From Primulina eburnea (lineage: Eukaryota > Streptophyta > Magnoliopsida > Lamiales > Gesneriaceae): a stretch of 64,000 bases of DNA. How positions within the stretch are numbered: the first letter of the stretch is position 1; each line of letters opens with the position of its first letter. The stretch is taken from assembly GCF_022965805.1 (NCBI RefSeq), contig NC_133106.1, positions 32,539,913-32,603,912 of the forward strand, written 5' to 3'. The position numbers and the translations under genes are program-made. The notes below the pieces were generated by a model, which saw only the letters and a program-made list of their open reading frames with translations, was not told the origin of the DNA and made no database searches. This document shows, in pieces, positions 25,264 to 37,304 of this stretch.

Positions 25264-25444
25264 AGTAGGTCTCTTATGAGACGGTCTTACGAATCTTTAT
25301 CTGTGAGACGGGTCAACCCTACCGTTATTCACAATAAAAAGTAATAATCTTAACATAAAAAGTAATATTCTTTCATAAATGACCCAAATAAGAGATTCGT
25401 CTCATAAAATACGATTCGTGAGACCATCTCACACAAGTTTTTGT
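25264..25444. mobile_element. Palindrome-ended element (GAGACGGTCTC family), copy 2
   Basis: Carries GAGACGGTCTTAC at the left, GTGAGACGGGTCAACCCTACC, CACAATAAAAAGTAATAATC, GACCCAAATAAGAGATTCGT, and GTGAGACCATCTCACACAAG at the right. Same inward order as the copy at 18141-18326. Confidence 0.85.
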
Positions 25445-25761
25445 TCTCCATGTGCTAGCTAACTACGACTGATTCTATTTCAATTCAACTAATATATTTT
25501 GCCTTAATTTGTATCCTCCACCTTGCTTAGTTCTCCTAAACAACAATTTTTCTAATTTTTTATAAAAAGGAGAGATCGAAAAACATATTTTTTAAAATCA
25601 TTTGCATCGAACGACACAATTGCTTGTCCGTAAAAATCTTTATATTTTGTTTAAAATTTTATATGAATTTTTTTCCATCTAATATTTATGTTAAAAAATT
25701 TTACTAAATTTTTAGAGTTTGGTAAGAACAAGCAATACCCTTAGATTCATTTCTAGTATAT

Positions 25762-25808
<47 letters not shown>
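25762..25808. repeat. (AT)n microsatellite
   Basis: An uninterrupted AT dinucleotide run in the FC1-VPE spacer, far from either gene. Confidence 0.95.
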
Positions 25809-25812
<4 letters not shown>

Positions 25813-26269
25813 CATATTTTAGTTATTTTGAAGTAGAATTTGGACAGTCCATGAAGTCAATATTATAAGGGAAATCTTTCTTCATGCAAAAATATTGTTT
25901 CATAAAAAGTAGGATTTCATGTATTATTATTTTCTGCACTTGTAGAATAATTGCCATTTACGTGTGTGATGAATTCTTTTTGTTCATTTGCAATCGGTTT
26001 CGAGGAATCCGAATGAATATATTATCTTAGTAAATTTTTTGCGTGTTTCACAACATTTTTGCATGTTCCTGAGCTATCAACAGACAACAAAATAGAAAAT
26101 TCAAAAGATAAGGTAATGCTTTAATAATAGCAAAGCTTTATAGTTTTATTTTATTTTTTATAGAGGAAAAAGCTTAAGAATTAAAATATCGAAAATGTGT
26201 TCGAATACGATATTTACCAGATTTTATTCTTTACCTAAAATTAATCGATCACGACACAAAATATTTCAT

Positions 26270-26640
26270 GGTAACATTCATGTAAGACGAACGTTTGTCG
26301 TTTTACCGAAAATTATAGCTAATGATAACGGTGAAATTCAAATATTTTAAATCGTTCAGTATCTCAAACGTCATATTTCGATTGCTCTACTTAAGAGAGA
26401 GAATTATTGTATCCAATAATCTTCTTCTCAATAATTTTACTTCTTGCAATCAATGAGGAATAAAAACCGTAACATTGGCTCTGATAATAGCTATATGTAG
26501 AACATAACGCTTGCAGTTTTACTAAAAACTATAGTTAATGATAATTGTGTGACTCAAATATTTTAAATCGTACGACAGTTCAAACACTACATTTCGATTG
26601 TCATATTGACCAGCAAAGACAATTATTGCATCCAACAATC
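26270..26640. repeat. Two diverged direct repeats, GATAA...ATTCAAATATTTTAAATCG type
   Basis: Around 26310-26440 and 26520-26640 the order TTTTAC, AAAACTATAG or AAATTATAGC, TAATGATAA, ATTCAAATATTTTAAATCG or CTCAAATATTTTAAATCG, TTTCGATTG, AATTATTG and ATCCAATAATC or ATCCAACAATC recurs. Related, more decayed text occurs at about 53340-53660. Family unknown. Confidence 0.55.
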
Positions 26641-28263
26641 CAGAAGCGATCCCATGCACCGTGAAGTTAAAAATATGATTTTTTATATACAATTTTCATA
26701 GAAGTATGTGTTTCGACCCTATAGTATTGCAAGAATATAACATGTCCTGCGCGGTATTTAGTGACTATTTAAGGGATTTGTTTTATTCCAAAGAATAAAC
26801 TCCACACGTTTTATATGTTTTTTTAACTTATGGTGATTTATAATGTTTTTTTTTTTGAAAATTTTTAGATTGTGCATGGGCGATATGACTAATTAATTAG
26901 AGAAGAAATTAATTTTTTATCCTAAAATCTGCATATTTTTTATTTATTTTTATTATCTTATAACTCATTTCACGATCTTAGTCCATTTATTTGTAAATTT
27001 TTCAATTTAAATCAATTTTCTCTCGAATGTTGACATGACATCAAACATGAAACAGGTGTCACGTCATAATTTTCTGACTACACGCAATTGTTTTCGTGTG
27101 ACATCATTACTCCGATGAAAGAAAGACCATGAAAAAAATACAAATTAATAAACTAAGATCGTAAATATACCGAAAATTGATAAAAACGCAAAATATACAA
27201 GTTACATGAAAAAAAATTAATTTTCCCTTAATATTGTGATAACAGCACTATGACAGCATATCTGGTTGTTCTATACTCTCATTATAATGGATGGTAGATT
27301 GAATATATAACATGCCTTGTTTTACTTAAAGTAATTAGCAGCTTTAGTTAATTACCTGTATTAACAAACAAATTGTTTACTAATTAATGTATATAACTTA
27401 GATATTTTAAACTTGTTTAATTATTTTAACTATATGCTTTTAGTAATTTCAATTCGTAACACTGTTTAATTTCTTATTTCTCATCATATATTCATTCATA
27501 GATCCGAAGTTTCACGAGGAATAAAATTGCCAAAATAAATATATTTTGAAAATTTGTTTCTTTTTTTTTAGAAAAAGTAGAAAAATTAAAGAATGCTATA
27601 TAATTATATATTCACATATTGGAATACTAATTTCTTTATGTGATATACAATTATTCCATCTAATTTATTTCCATGTACGTTAATTTGTTTCTCCATGGAT
27701 TATAAATTTAAAAAACTTAAAATCTTAAACTTGATTTATAATGATATTATTAGAATATTTTACTACAAATAATTAATTAATTAAATTATTTTTACGTTCG
27801 TCGATTATAAATATTATAATGTGAGGAGTAATATGACATTTTTCTTTTTTTTTTATTCTCTTTTTGTGAAAAGAAGGGAAAAAACGAAAAAAAAAATTAT
27901 AATATTAGTCATGGAAGTTGTCATGTTTTGGATTTTAATCTTGTAATTTCTCAAAATTTGGTTTCCATACATTAATTTGGATATTTTCTTGGTTTTGGTA
28001 TTTTTTTTTCTGCCACAAACCACTAAATCCATTGAATATCATTTATATGGCATTATTTTCATGAACGAGAATAAAGCATATTTTACTCAAATTAAAATTT
28101 ATCTCGTAAAAAAAATTAAAGCAAAATAACATCAATACTTCAAAATAAGAGGAAAAAAATCTGTCGTTTTTCATTATTTTTGTTTATGTATATTTAATGT
28201 GTGTAATATAAAGTTTTATTGTTGTCATGAGTATCAACGTAAAAAAAAAAAAAAAAAACTATA

Positions 28264-28288
28264 TGCATGCATGTTTGTGCCTATAAAT
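28264..28288 (+). promoter_or_regulatory. VPE core promoter: RY-type motif and TATA box
   Basis: GCATGCATG at 28265-28273 contains the RY core CATGCA, and CTATAAATA follows at 28281-28289, 66 bp before the ATG at 28355. TATA position fits a short leader. RY cores are bound by B3 factors such as ABI3 and FUS3 in seeds; whether this one is used is inference from one motif. Confidence 0.55.
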
Positions 28289-28354
28289 ATGCACACTCAT
28301 CTTCCGTGTATCTTCAAATTCCTAGAAATCTAAAATTCTCCCCGAGGAGGACAG

Positions 28355-31281
28355 ATGATGATTCGCTACGCCGCCAGTGTAACCTATATCTTTGCTCTAA
28401 TTTCTATCATAGTTCTTGCCGATGGCCGGGATAATCTCGGCAAGCTTCCTCCGCAAGCACGTAGATTCTTGGGTGCTAGCCTGTCGGAGGCCAATGCCAG
28501 TGATGCCGATGATTCCGTGGGAACGAAATGGGCTGTGCTGATAGCTGGATCTTCTGAATACTATAATTACAGACACCAGGTGATCAGCTCGTTCTTTGTG
28601 TACCTGAATTATTGAGCTCCAAAACTGATTCGGGAGTTGTAAGATGTGTGTTGTTGGTTCAACTTTTGAATCATTCCACTAAATTCGCCAAGATTCTAAG
28701 CTGCCTTCTAATGCTCACAAACTATATCGATATCGATTACTAAACTTGCCGGTTATCCTAGCATGTATGCTGTATGCATCCGTAATGAAGTTCTGCACGT
28801 CTGAACTTTTGTCCTAAGTGTTTGTATTGTGCTATATGTAGTAGTTTTTACAAGTTTTAGCAGAGCGTGTAGGCTTAAACCTGATGGGAGAAAGTCAGTA
28901 CTGGATAGTTATTTTAAAGCATTCTTATTATTTTAGGATGCTTGAAATTAGAAAAATATTCTCTATCTTCCAAAGTTAAGAGAGAATAAAATGACTGAAA
29001 AAGGTATATTAATGATTATATCATCTTTTTGCGATTTTCCTGCAAATGTCTATAGGCGGATATATGCCATGCATATCAAATCCTGAAGAAAGGTGGCCTC
29101 AAGGATGAAAATATTGTTGTTTTCATGTATGATGACATTGCTTACAATGTTGAAAACCCCAGGCAAGGAATCATTATCAACCATCCTGATGGCAAGGACG
29201 TTTATAAGGGAGTTCCAAAGGTAATTTGCATTCATCAATAACTAGTCTCTTATTTGGAACTGTCCACCTCTTACTCTCGTTTAACAGGATTATGTTGGGG
29301 ATGACGTTACTGCGGAAAACTTCCTTTCTGTGATTCTTGGGAACAAGAACGCGGTCAAAGGAGGTAGTGGGAAGGTTGTGAACAGCGGTCCTAATGATCA
29401 TGTATTCATATACTATGCTGATCATGGTGGTCCAGGGGTTCTTGGTTGGTAACCTTCTTTTCAAATGTCTAGGAGGAAAGCCTTTTGTTATTGAATGTTA
29501 TGACTAGGTGCCACATTTTTAGTGTACAAGTAGTATCCTTATTGTCAACGTTATGATGTCAATATGGCACCTTCGGACTGCATGTCCTAAGCTAATGTCG
29601 TTTTTCCTAACATTTGCGAAGATAGCCTTTGATTCGCCGCTTGCATTTCGCCACGACAGACGTGTTTACTCTAGCTTCTTGATTCATGTGATGTTTATTA
29701 TAATTCTCAGGGATGCCTGTCGGTCCTTCCCTTTTTGCGGATGATCTGATCCATGTTTTGAAAAAGAAACACGCTTCTGGATCATATAAGAGCATGGTAG
29801 ACTGGTTACCTGCTTATACCCCTAGCTCTATAAAATTTCTTCATCTGTCAAACGTTACATGATGTAAAATTTGGCTTGGCTGTTTATTTGAATTATTTAC
29901 AGGTATTTTACCTTGAAGCTTGTGATGCTGGAAGTATATTTGAGGGTCTTCTTCCTGAAGGCTTAAATATATACGCAACCACTGCTTCAGATGCACATGA
30001 AAGTAGCTATGGAACTTACTGTCCTGGAGAGTATCCTACTCCTCCCCCTGAGTATGAAACCTGCTTGGGTGACGTGTATAGCGTTGCCTGGATGGAGGAC
30101 AGGTGCGTATTAAGTGATTATGTATATTGAGAAATTATTTCCTGTACTAGGCCAACCAACTTGATCGAATGATCGCTTGTTGAAACACGCGTTTCGCAAT
30201 GGCTGGGATTAAAAATTTATATTTAACTGTAAAAAGAGAAGGCAAAATTAAGGTGCTTTTAACCTGATATAAGGATGGTTGTTATTACTAGGAAACTCTC
30301 AGTTTACTTTTGTTCACTGACATGATCCACATTATGGCATTATGAACAGTGACAAACATATCCAGACCGAAACCTTGAAGCAACAATATCAACGGGTAAA
30401 ACTTTGTTGTTGTTAGCTTTTTATATGGAACAGTATGTTATAATTTTCCTCCCACAGGTCAAGAAACGAGCTGCTGATAAAAAGTATAAGCCGGACATCT
30501 CCCATGTCATGCAATATGGTGATCTTAAGCTTAGTCCCGATAAACTTTCCACGTATTTGGGTTCAAATCCTGTCACTGATGCTCACACTTTTGCTGATGA
30601 AAAGTCTCTGAGCCCCTTCCCACCTTCAAGATCTGTCAACCAAAGAGATGCTGATCTTTTACACTTCTGGGATAAGGTTTACTATATTAAAATTTTGCAG
30701 AAGCTTGAGCTCGAGTTATATATGTATATGCATCATGGTTTCAAAATTTGTTAACTTCTTTCGTGGGCAGTTCCGTAAAGCTCCTGAAGGCTCTGCGAGA
30801 AAACTCGAAGCCCAAAAGCAGCTGGCCGAAGCTATGGAGTACCGATCTCATGTCGACAGCAGCATGAAACTCATTGGAGAACTTCTTTTCGGAACAACCA
30901 AGGGTCCTGAAGTGCTGAACACTGTTCGACTTGATGGACGACCTCTTGTTGATGATTGGGATTGCCTCAAGTCATTGGTAACTCATACACTCCGATCCCT
31001 TGACGAATTTTAGTCCAACTCAGAACATTTATCGAATTTTAGCCCAATGATCTAACGACCCCATCTCAGTAAATACCCCTCCCTTATGTTGTGTACAGGT
31101 TAGAACATATGAGACGCACTGTGGATCCCTGTCCAAATACGGTATGAAACACATGCGCTCTCTGGCCAACATCTGCAATGCTGGCGGGAATAGCGAGCAG
31201 ATGGCGAAGGCGGCAGCACAAGCCTGCACCAGCTTCCCTTCTAATCCTTGGAGCTCCCTTCGCAAGGGATTCAGTGCTTAA
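28355..31281 (+). CDS. Vacuolar processing enzyme (legumain, asparaginyl endopeptidase)
   Basis: Nine exons join to 495 aa: 28355-28579, 29056-29220, 29288-29444, 29711-29796, 29903-30102, 30350-30395, 30458-30676, 30771-30977 and 31099-31281. It is a C13 cysteine protease cutting after Asn/Asp in vacuoles, where it matures storage proteins and can act in cell death. A hydrophobic signal peptide covers residues 1-23, followed by a short propeptide. The catalytic His is residue 176 ([14 protein letters not shown]) and the Cys is residue 218 ([20 protein letters not shown]). The C-terminal prodomain ([44 protein letters not shown]) and ending SSLRKGFSA resemble gamma-type VPEs. After the Cys the usual Glu-Ser is Asp-Ala. 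GTYCPG, the region of the gatekeeper Cys in this family, is kept. All splice sites are canonical. Confidence 0.96.
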
Positions 31282-32889
31282 ATTGATTTCCCCTTGATAT
31301 ATCTTAACTTATAATAAAAAGGCTTCAATTTATTTATGTAATTGTCCTCTCGTATGTACTTGATTGGTTGTTACAACTTACACGGTCAATGCAATATAAT
31401 ATATGTATATAGTGAATATTTTGGGCATTTCTTGCATCTGGGAAACTTGACTTTTGCTGTATATATATATATATACTCATTGGCTAAATTCACTCAAACC
31501 AAAACTAGGACAATTTTGAAAATAAGTTTTTCGAAAAATAACATTTTTCAAATGTATGAAAAGATTAATTCTTTAAGAAAATATAACCAAAGATTATTTT
31601 GCTAACTACAGTCGACGCGACAGTGTCATGTAAAGTCCGTGACGGTGTTCCACAAATGTCAAGTTTGATCTAGAGTATTGTCTGGGCAAGATGTAAATCA
31701 TAAAATAGTAAATATATATTTATTCTACAGCCTCCAAAATAGCTCTCGAAAAGCAGGGGTATCTTTTTTACTTATTTTTTTTCCTTTTTACAACAAGAAG
31801 AAATCCAGTCCAGGTTCTTCCTTTGGACTTTCGGAAAAATTCATCGAGCGGCATTTGATGAGTGGAAATGTGATGAATTCGTTATAATCAGATTATCTAA
31901 AACCTCTTGCTGCTGATAATAAAATTTTGTACGATTTGAGTTTACCTCTGGAAATGTTGCTGTATTTCTGTGTTGATGTTTTGTATCTCGGATGGCAGTC
32001 ACTATTTTCAAGGTGTTTTTGAGAAGATACTGAAGCTTAGTTTTGTTGACAGAATTGTGAGGAAGGAAATATCAGTCCAGAGGTCTGTGATTGTATTTAA
32101 TATACTTCCATTTGTTTCCCATTTATTTGGTTTTAATTTCTGTGATACGTAATTATTGTTTGGCATTTATATTCTGGGAGATTTTAGATCAGTTTCCGAG
32201 TTAAAAAGATCGGATTGAAGCTTTGATTTAGTGTTAGTTTCACTGTGAAAATTGGCCTATCACTCGGCGATTATTGTGTGTTCTATCATTTTTCTTAGCA
32301 TTTATGGTGTCGATTCACCTCTCTTCAAGTTCATGAGAGGACTATCTGTTTTTCAATTATCTTTAAATAGCAAAAATGTTAAGAAAATGAAGATAATCAA
32401 TCTGAAATTGTGGATTATTGTCTGTTGATCTGAGTTTTTTTTATCAGCTTTTGTAAAAAATTTGTGCAAATTTCCCCATCATGTTCTCTCGGGTTTCGTC
32501 TCTCCTCTTTGCTCATCGGTTTCCTTTTCTCCCAAACATTTTTATGGGTGGTTTTATTTTTACCATTAATCTGCCTTAAAACTGGTCGTTTAAATTTTCG
32601 GTCAGTTTCTCTCGATCATGTTTAAACTCTCCTAGCCAAACAGAACATAGTCCAGAGAACCACAAAGCCGCACAATGTAGAGTCGTAACCATATTTGCCT
32701 ACATTTTTCATTTCCGAGATCAAAATCTCATCACAAGATAGTGATTAAGATATTCATAAATGCAAAAACATATCGACTGCCCTTTATTGGATCTTCCCAT
32801 TTTCACCTATTCTCTGTTTCTTTTGTACTGTAATTCAACCCAACTTCAGATAACAAAGCATCATCACTCACAGGTTAGACGAGCAGGAG
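31282..32889. other. VPE 3' UTR and DUF1639 upstream region
   Basis: Starts with the VPE 3' UTR; AATAAA at 31313-31318 is a fitting poly(A) signal. The rest shows no coding block. A TTGCTGTATATATATAT tract lies near 31455. CACTCACAG just before 32874 looks like the acceptor of a 5' UTR intron of the next gene. Confidence 0.5.
31313..31318 (+). terminator. Probable poly(A) signal of the VPE gene
   Basis: AATAAA, 32 bases after the TAA stop, in an AT-rich context typical of plant near-upstream elements. Confidence 0.5.
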
Positions 32890-35876
32890 ATGAAGAACCA
32901 TGTAAATATCACTGGCAGAGACGGGTTTTTACTCGGACCTGAAGCTAGGTCAGCTCCATCGAAGTCGCCTGACTTCGTGTTGCAGTGGGGGAACCGGAAA
33001 AGGCAACGATGCACAAAAGCCCAGGTGAAGGAGCATGGCGTTGGTAATGGACCGTCCGGTTCGGGACCGGTTCATCGTGGAACGACCCTGGTCAACAGAA
33101 GGGTAGTTAGATCGGATCCGAATAATAGTGAAAGGTATCCGAATTCGCATCAGCTAAAAAATCGTGGTGCTGGCAAGAGTAACGGCGGTGGAAATGGACA
33201 TCTAAATCTCCGCCAGCGGCCGGCTTCTCCATCCCATCGAACTCCGAGGTAATTTTCTCGTACTTCTTCAATGCTTTCTACGTGTTTTCTTGGTGATTTG
33301 TTCTTTTGCGAAAGATTTTAAGCTTTTTATTGACCTCAGAATCACTTGAAATCATATTTCATGTACCTTTCAAGATTCTCTTCTATGTTGCTTGGATGAG
33401 TTGTTTTTATTCATGCCCAAATAGTTTCACTGGTAGCCTTGATTAATTGATGAACTCGTAAACAAATCAAGACGTAGGGCCTTCTAATCTTTGTTAGTGA
33501 AATATTTTTTTTTGTTTTTGTGCTAATATCGTTTTGCAAGTTTGCTCTGTCAAGCTATCAAATTTTAATCATAGTGTATTTTATTTTATTTTATTTTTTT
33601 CAGTTTTAGTCTTTTTTTCAATACACTAATGTCGCAACACGAGCATATACATATAGTGCACGATAAAAAAAAAAATTAATTTTAAAAAAATGAAGAATAC
33701 ATTATTAAAATTGAAATAATAAGAATATTAAAATCACAAAGAAATTGGTATATGACAAAAAATGAAATTTTCTTATCGTATGAAAAAAGTAAAAATAAAA
33801 TAAAATTGAAAAAAAATTACCGGTTTATTTGGCCCAGTTATCAGTACGTCATAGGATTTGATAACCTTCAGGTAACCTCGAGTGCAAAGCGGCAAAGCCC
33901 AAACCAGAACATCTCTCCTCGTAGAGATCCAGTTTTTCTACGCAAGCCTAGATAGTATGTAGATACAACAAGCTAGGCTCCTGATTTTCTAATCCGATTC
34001 CGACCATATAAGGCTATTCTTGTAATTTCGTACGCTACATGTGAAATCTTTTACTTTTTACCAATCTTCTTTTGTGTCATGGATAAAAATAATTGGAGTC
34101 TTGTTGCCACTTTGTATGGTAACTTTTGTGGGTAATCAATTCCTTGATGGATTATGAATCATTGTATTTGCTTATTTTATTTACTCTGTACATGTGATGT
34201 GCTGTGGATATTGTTCTGCTTACTCTTGTTATTTGTGTTCTTTTTCGTTGTTTTAATCAGGAATTGCGCGAGTTCAACTGGTATGAGGGGACAGAGCAAT
34301 GGAGTGAGGGGATTGGTTTCCCCCGATAGAGGTGACAAGAAAGGAGGTGTTGGTGGCAATTTTCACATGAACAAGAATAATGACTGTACTGATAATAATG
34401 ACCACCACCACCACCACACAGGCGGCGGCGGCGGTTCTGGGTCACCGGAGACAGATCACGGCGGCAGAAAAGGAGGGTCATCCTCTGGTGTGGCAGGGAT
34501 CACTGCCTTGTGGCTGCCTAAGTTTGTGATACCCTTGACAAATAAGGAGAAAGAAGAAGATTTTATGGCAATCAAAGGGTCCAAGCTGCCTCAAAGACCC
34601 AAGAAGCGAGCAAAGTGTATTCAACGCACTCTCAATGTAAGTTCTTCAGTTATCCCGGAATTCTTTTGATAATCCTTTTTAGAGTATTTTCATGCGCCTA
34701 TTGCTACTCTTGACATTTGATTCTATATATATTTTTAATTATATTTGACTAAAAACTAGTTTACGATTTAAGAAGCTACCAATTATTACCATGGGACATG
34801 TTAAGATTCGCTCAATATTTAGGGCTATGGGGCACCCTGATTCCGTAGATAAAAGACTGAGCCTTGATTATTTTCTAGCAAAAAGTGCAAATGGACAACT
34901 TTAATTTAGTGAGCTCCACTAAAACATATCAACCGGCTACCTGTGGAAAATTACGGTAGAAATTTCAAGAATAAAGTACTTTTATGTATTTTATTTAATA
35001 TCCAAATTCCAAAACCATTAGATTAAATTAATACCACTTCTATTTAAGATTAATATCTTGATTGGTGATGATTGCTATGTGGGGGCTGAGGCATTAATAG
35101 ACGTGACAAAAGGGGCCGCTAGAAAACATGTAAGGCGAACATAGCATAGTGAAATTTATGCCTTCACGTGTCCATTTTCCCATCCGTTGGTTTGTTTATT
35201 TATTTACTTTAACTGGAGAGAGGGAGAGTGCATTTAATATTGGGATGTTTTTATATTTTCGAGTGTTCGTTTCTTTCCTTTTCAAATGTGCCAGTCCATA
35301 AATTGGTGCTGGTGGGGACTACCATTTCGTACATCTTCTATTGTTCAGTGGGAGGAACCCATCCTGCATGACCCACGTTGGCTACTAAACAAAGCGAAAC
35401 AAGACAGAGGAAGCACATTAATTTGGGTTGTCTTGGCGTCAAACATGGGAATCTTAAGCTTAAAGCTATCACATATTATTATTTTTAACCAAACTTAATG
35501 ATTCAATATGCTAAGCTGGATCCCCCAACCTTCTCCTTCAAACCAAAATCAGTAAAGGAAGTAGAACTGTTGAATTTTGATTGGAAAAAACAAAAACATC
35601 TTAATCTTAAGTTCTAACGAGGTTATGGGGTACTAGTAGATCATTAACTTATATTAGTTAATTTTTTGCAGCTTGTAAGTCCAGGTGCATGGTTATGCGA
35701 TTTAACCCTAGAAAGATATGAAGTCCGAGAGAACAAAGTTTTCAAGAAGGTACTCCATTTCTGGGTACCATTATTTTCTTAACGTGTCACTTTTTGTAAA
35801 GTATGGCACTTTGTTTCAATGTCAGAGGCCAAGAGGGTTGAAGGCGATGTGCAACATGGACTCGGAGTCGGATTAG
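32890..35876 (+). CDS. DUF1639 family protein, function unknown
   Basis: Four exons, 32890-33248, 34261-34636, 35672-35749 and 35826-35876, join to 287 aa. The C-terminal block defines the plant-specific DUF1639 family: LPQRPKKRAKCIQRTLN, LVSPGAWLCDLTLERYEVRE and KKRPRGLKAMCNMDSESD. The N-terminal two thirds is low-complexity: Arg/Ser/Gly/Asn-rich, with an LGPEARSAPSKSPDFVLQWG block typical of the family's N-terminus, a run of five His and a run of five Gly. The basic clusters suggest nuclear location, which is inference. The start ATG at 32890 follows a likely UTR splice acceptor; the exact upstream exon was not found. No biochemical function is established that I know of. Confidence 0.9.
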
Positions 35877-37106
35877 ACCAATTTATAGGAAGTTACAAAT
35901 GAAAGAGATTGGTAGTAGCTAGCTGATCGAGATTGATATCCTCGAATAGTTTCCAAGTTTGTGACATAAGACTCTTGGCATCTCCTCGGAGAAACTCATG
36001 TAAACAAACTATACACATCACAAGTTTCCTTGTGTTTATACCCATTTTGTCTAAATGGGTTCAATTCCTTTTTAAAATTTATACTTTAAAACATGTTTAT
36101 TTTAAGCAAGTTACATCAGTCTCCAAAGAAGCATTATCTATATCGGATGAGTCTATGTTATACCGAGAGTAGACTACTCCCGGTATGTTTACATGCATAA
36201 AATGATCCATCAACTATATCACTGGACAATAGTCAATATATTTTTATTTTAAAGTAAAGATCATCTTATACAATACAAAAAATAAAAAATAGATCTTTCG
36301 ATCTCGTATAGACTCATCCGACTATATCTATATACAAGTAAAAAGGAAAATATTATGGACTCATCATCTCAATACACTGCATCCACAAACTGATCCAAAT
36401 AGTAGGTTGACAAGTCATAATTGGTGGTCTCCCTCAAATTAAAAATTCGAATCACCCAGAATTTCAATGTTTTAATATTATTATATTCAGATTCTCATAG
36501 TATAAGTTGCTGCTGCGTTAATGAAATCTTGAATTCAACACACATGTAACTTTTCAAAAATAGCAAAAAGTGTAGGTTAATAAGCCTGTCGTTTTATTAC
36601 TTTGAGATGAATATTTTAAGATTTAGGCATCAAAACTTCTTCAAAAAACAATTGATGTAAAAATATTTCGAACTCTGGAAAATGTGATGAAAGAAATATG
36701 ACATATATATAATGTTCCGATGGAATGCGTAGAATAAAATGATAATTACCTGTTATACTCTTATCTATGAATTTAAAGCATTAAAAGAATTCAAGAAGGA
36801 TTCAAATTTTGAATCGACGTTCGTGGAAAGTTGCGGGAACCCTAGTAAGTATGAAACCAGAATAGAACCACAACGAAACAAATATCATACATATAACAGT
36901 AAATCAAACGAATTCATAAAATGCACATAAAAAAATAAAAATAAATCGATAATTAATTCTTATACAATCCCCTGAAACGAAATATGATCACAGACAATTA
37001 GCCACACACCAAATCAACAGATATGCAGTAGAAAAGCGAATCAACTAAAAAAAGCCCCGGCCTGTAGAAGCACTCCACAATACGTGTAGGAGTTCCGTAA
37101 AGGCGT
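35877..37106. other. Spacer between DUF1639 gene and AGP gene
   Basis: Converging genes, so both 3' UTRs lie here. AT-rich, no coding block. A near-direct echo of CGGATGAGTCTA (36145) occurs inverted around 36310, too short to interpret. Confidence 0.5.
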
Positions 37107-37304
37107 TCACATCCTGAGCGCAGAGCCAAAGACAAACGAAACTACGGCGACGGCGCAACCGGCGGCGATGGAGGGTAATGGGATACCGGCGGATGAATCA
37201 GGAGCCGGGGCCGGTGATTCTTGAGCTGCAGAGCTCGCGATCATAGCGAAGATCGCGACAGACAACATCGTAACGATGAAAATTCTGGACTGTGTCACCG
37301 CCAT
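37107..37304 (-). CDS. Arabinogalactan peptide (AG-peptide, GPI-anchored)
   Basis: A single-exon frame of 65 aa, starting MAVTQSRIFIVTML. Residues 1 to about 27 are a signal peptide ending ASSAAQ. The mature core is about a dozen residues, ESPAPAPDSSAG, with Ala-Pro repeats that are hydroxylated and arabinogalactosylated in this family. A hydrophobic GPI-attachment tail follows (SIAAGCAVAVVSFVFGSA). This layout matches AGP16/20/22/41-type peptides of the plasma membrane and wall. The open frame extends upstream to 37484, but that part is proline-rich without a signal peptide at its front, so I take the inner Met. Exact AGP number cannot be assigned. Confidence 0.85.
   Translation of the reverse strand: MAVTQSRIFIVTMLSVAIFAMIASSAAQESPAPAPDSSAGIPLPSIAAGCAVAVVSFVFGSALRM

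Larger units (their letters stand above)
24419..28354. other. Repeat-rich AT spacer between divergent FC1 and VPE genes
   Basis: The first 300 bases are FC1 upstream sequence. It then holds a MITE (24896-25055), a palindrome-ended element (25264-25444), an AT run (25762-25808) and diverged repeats (26270-26640). From 26650 to 28250 it is very AT-rich with no frame of note. The last 100 bases are the VPE promoter. Confidence 0.6.
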
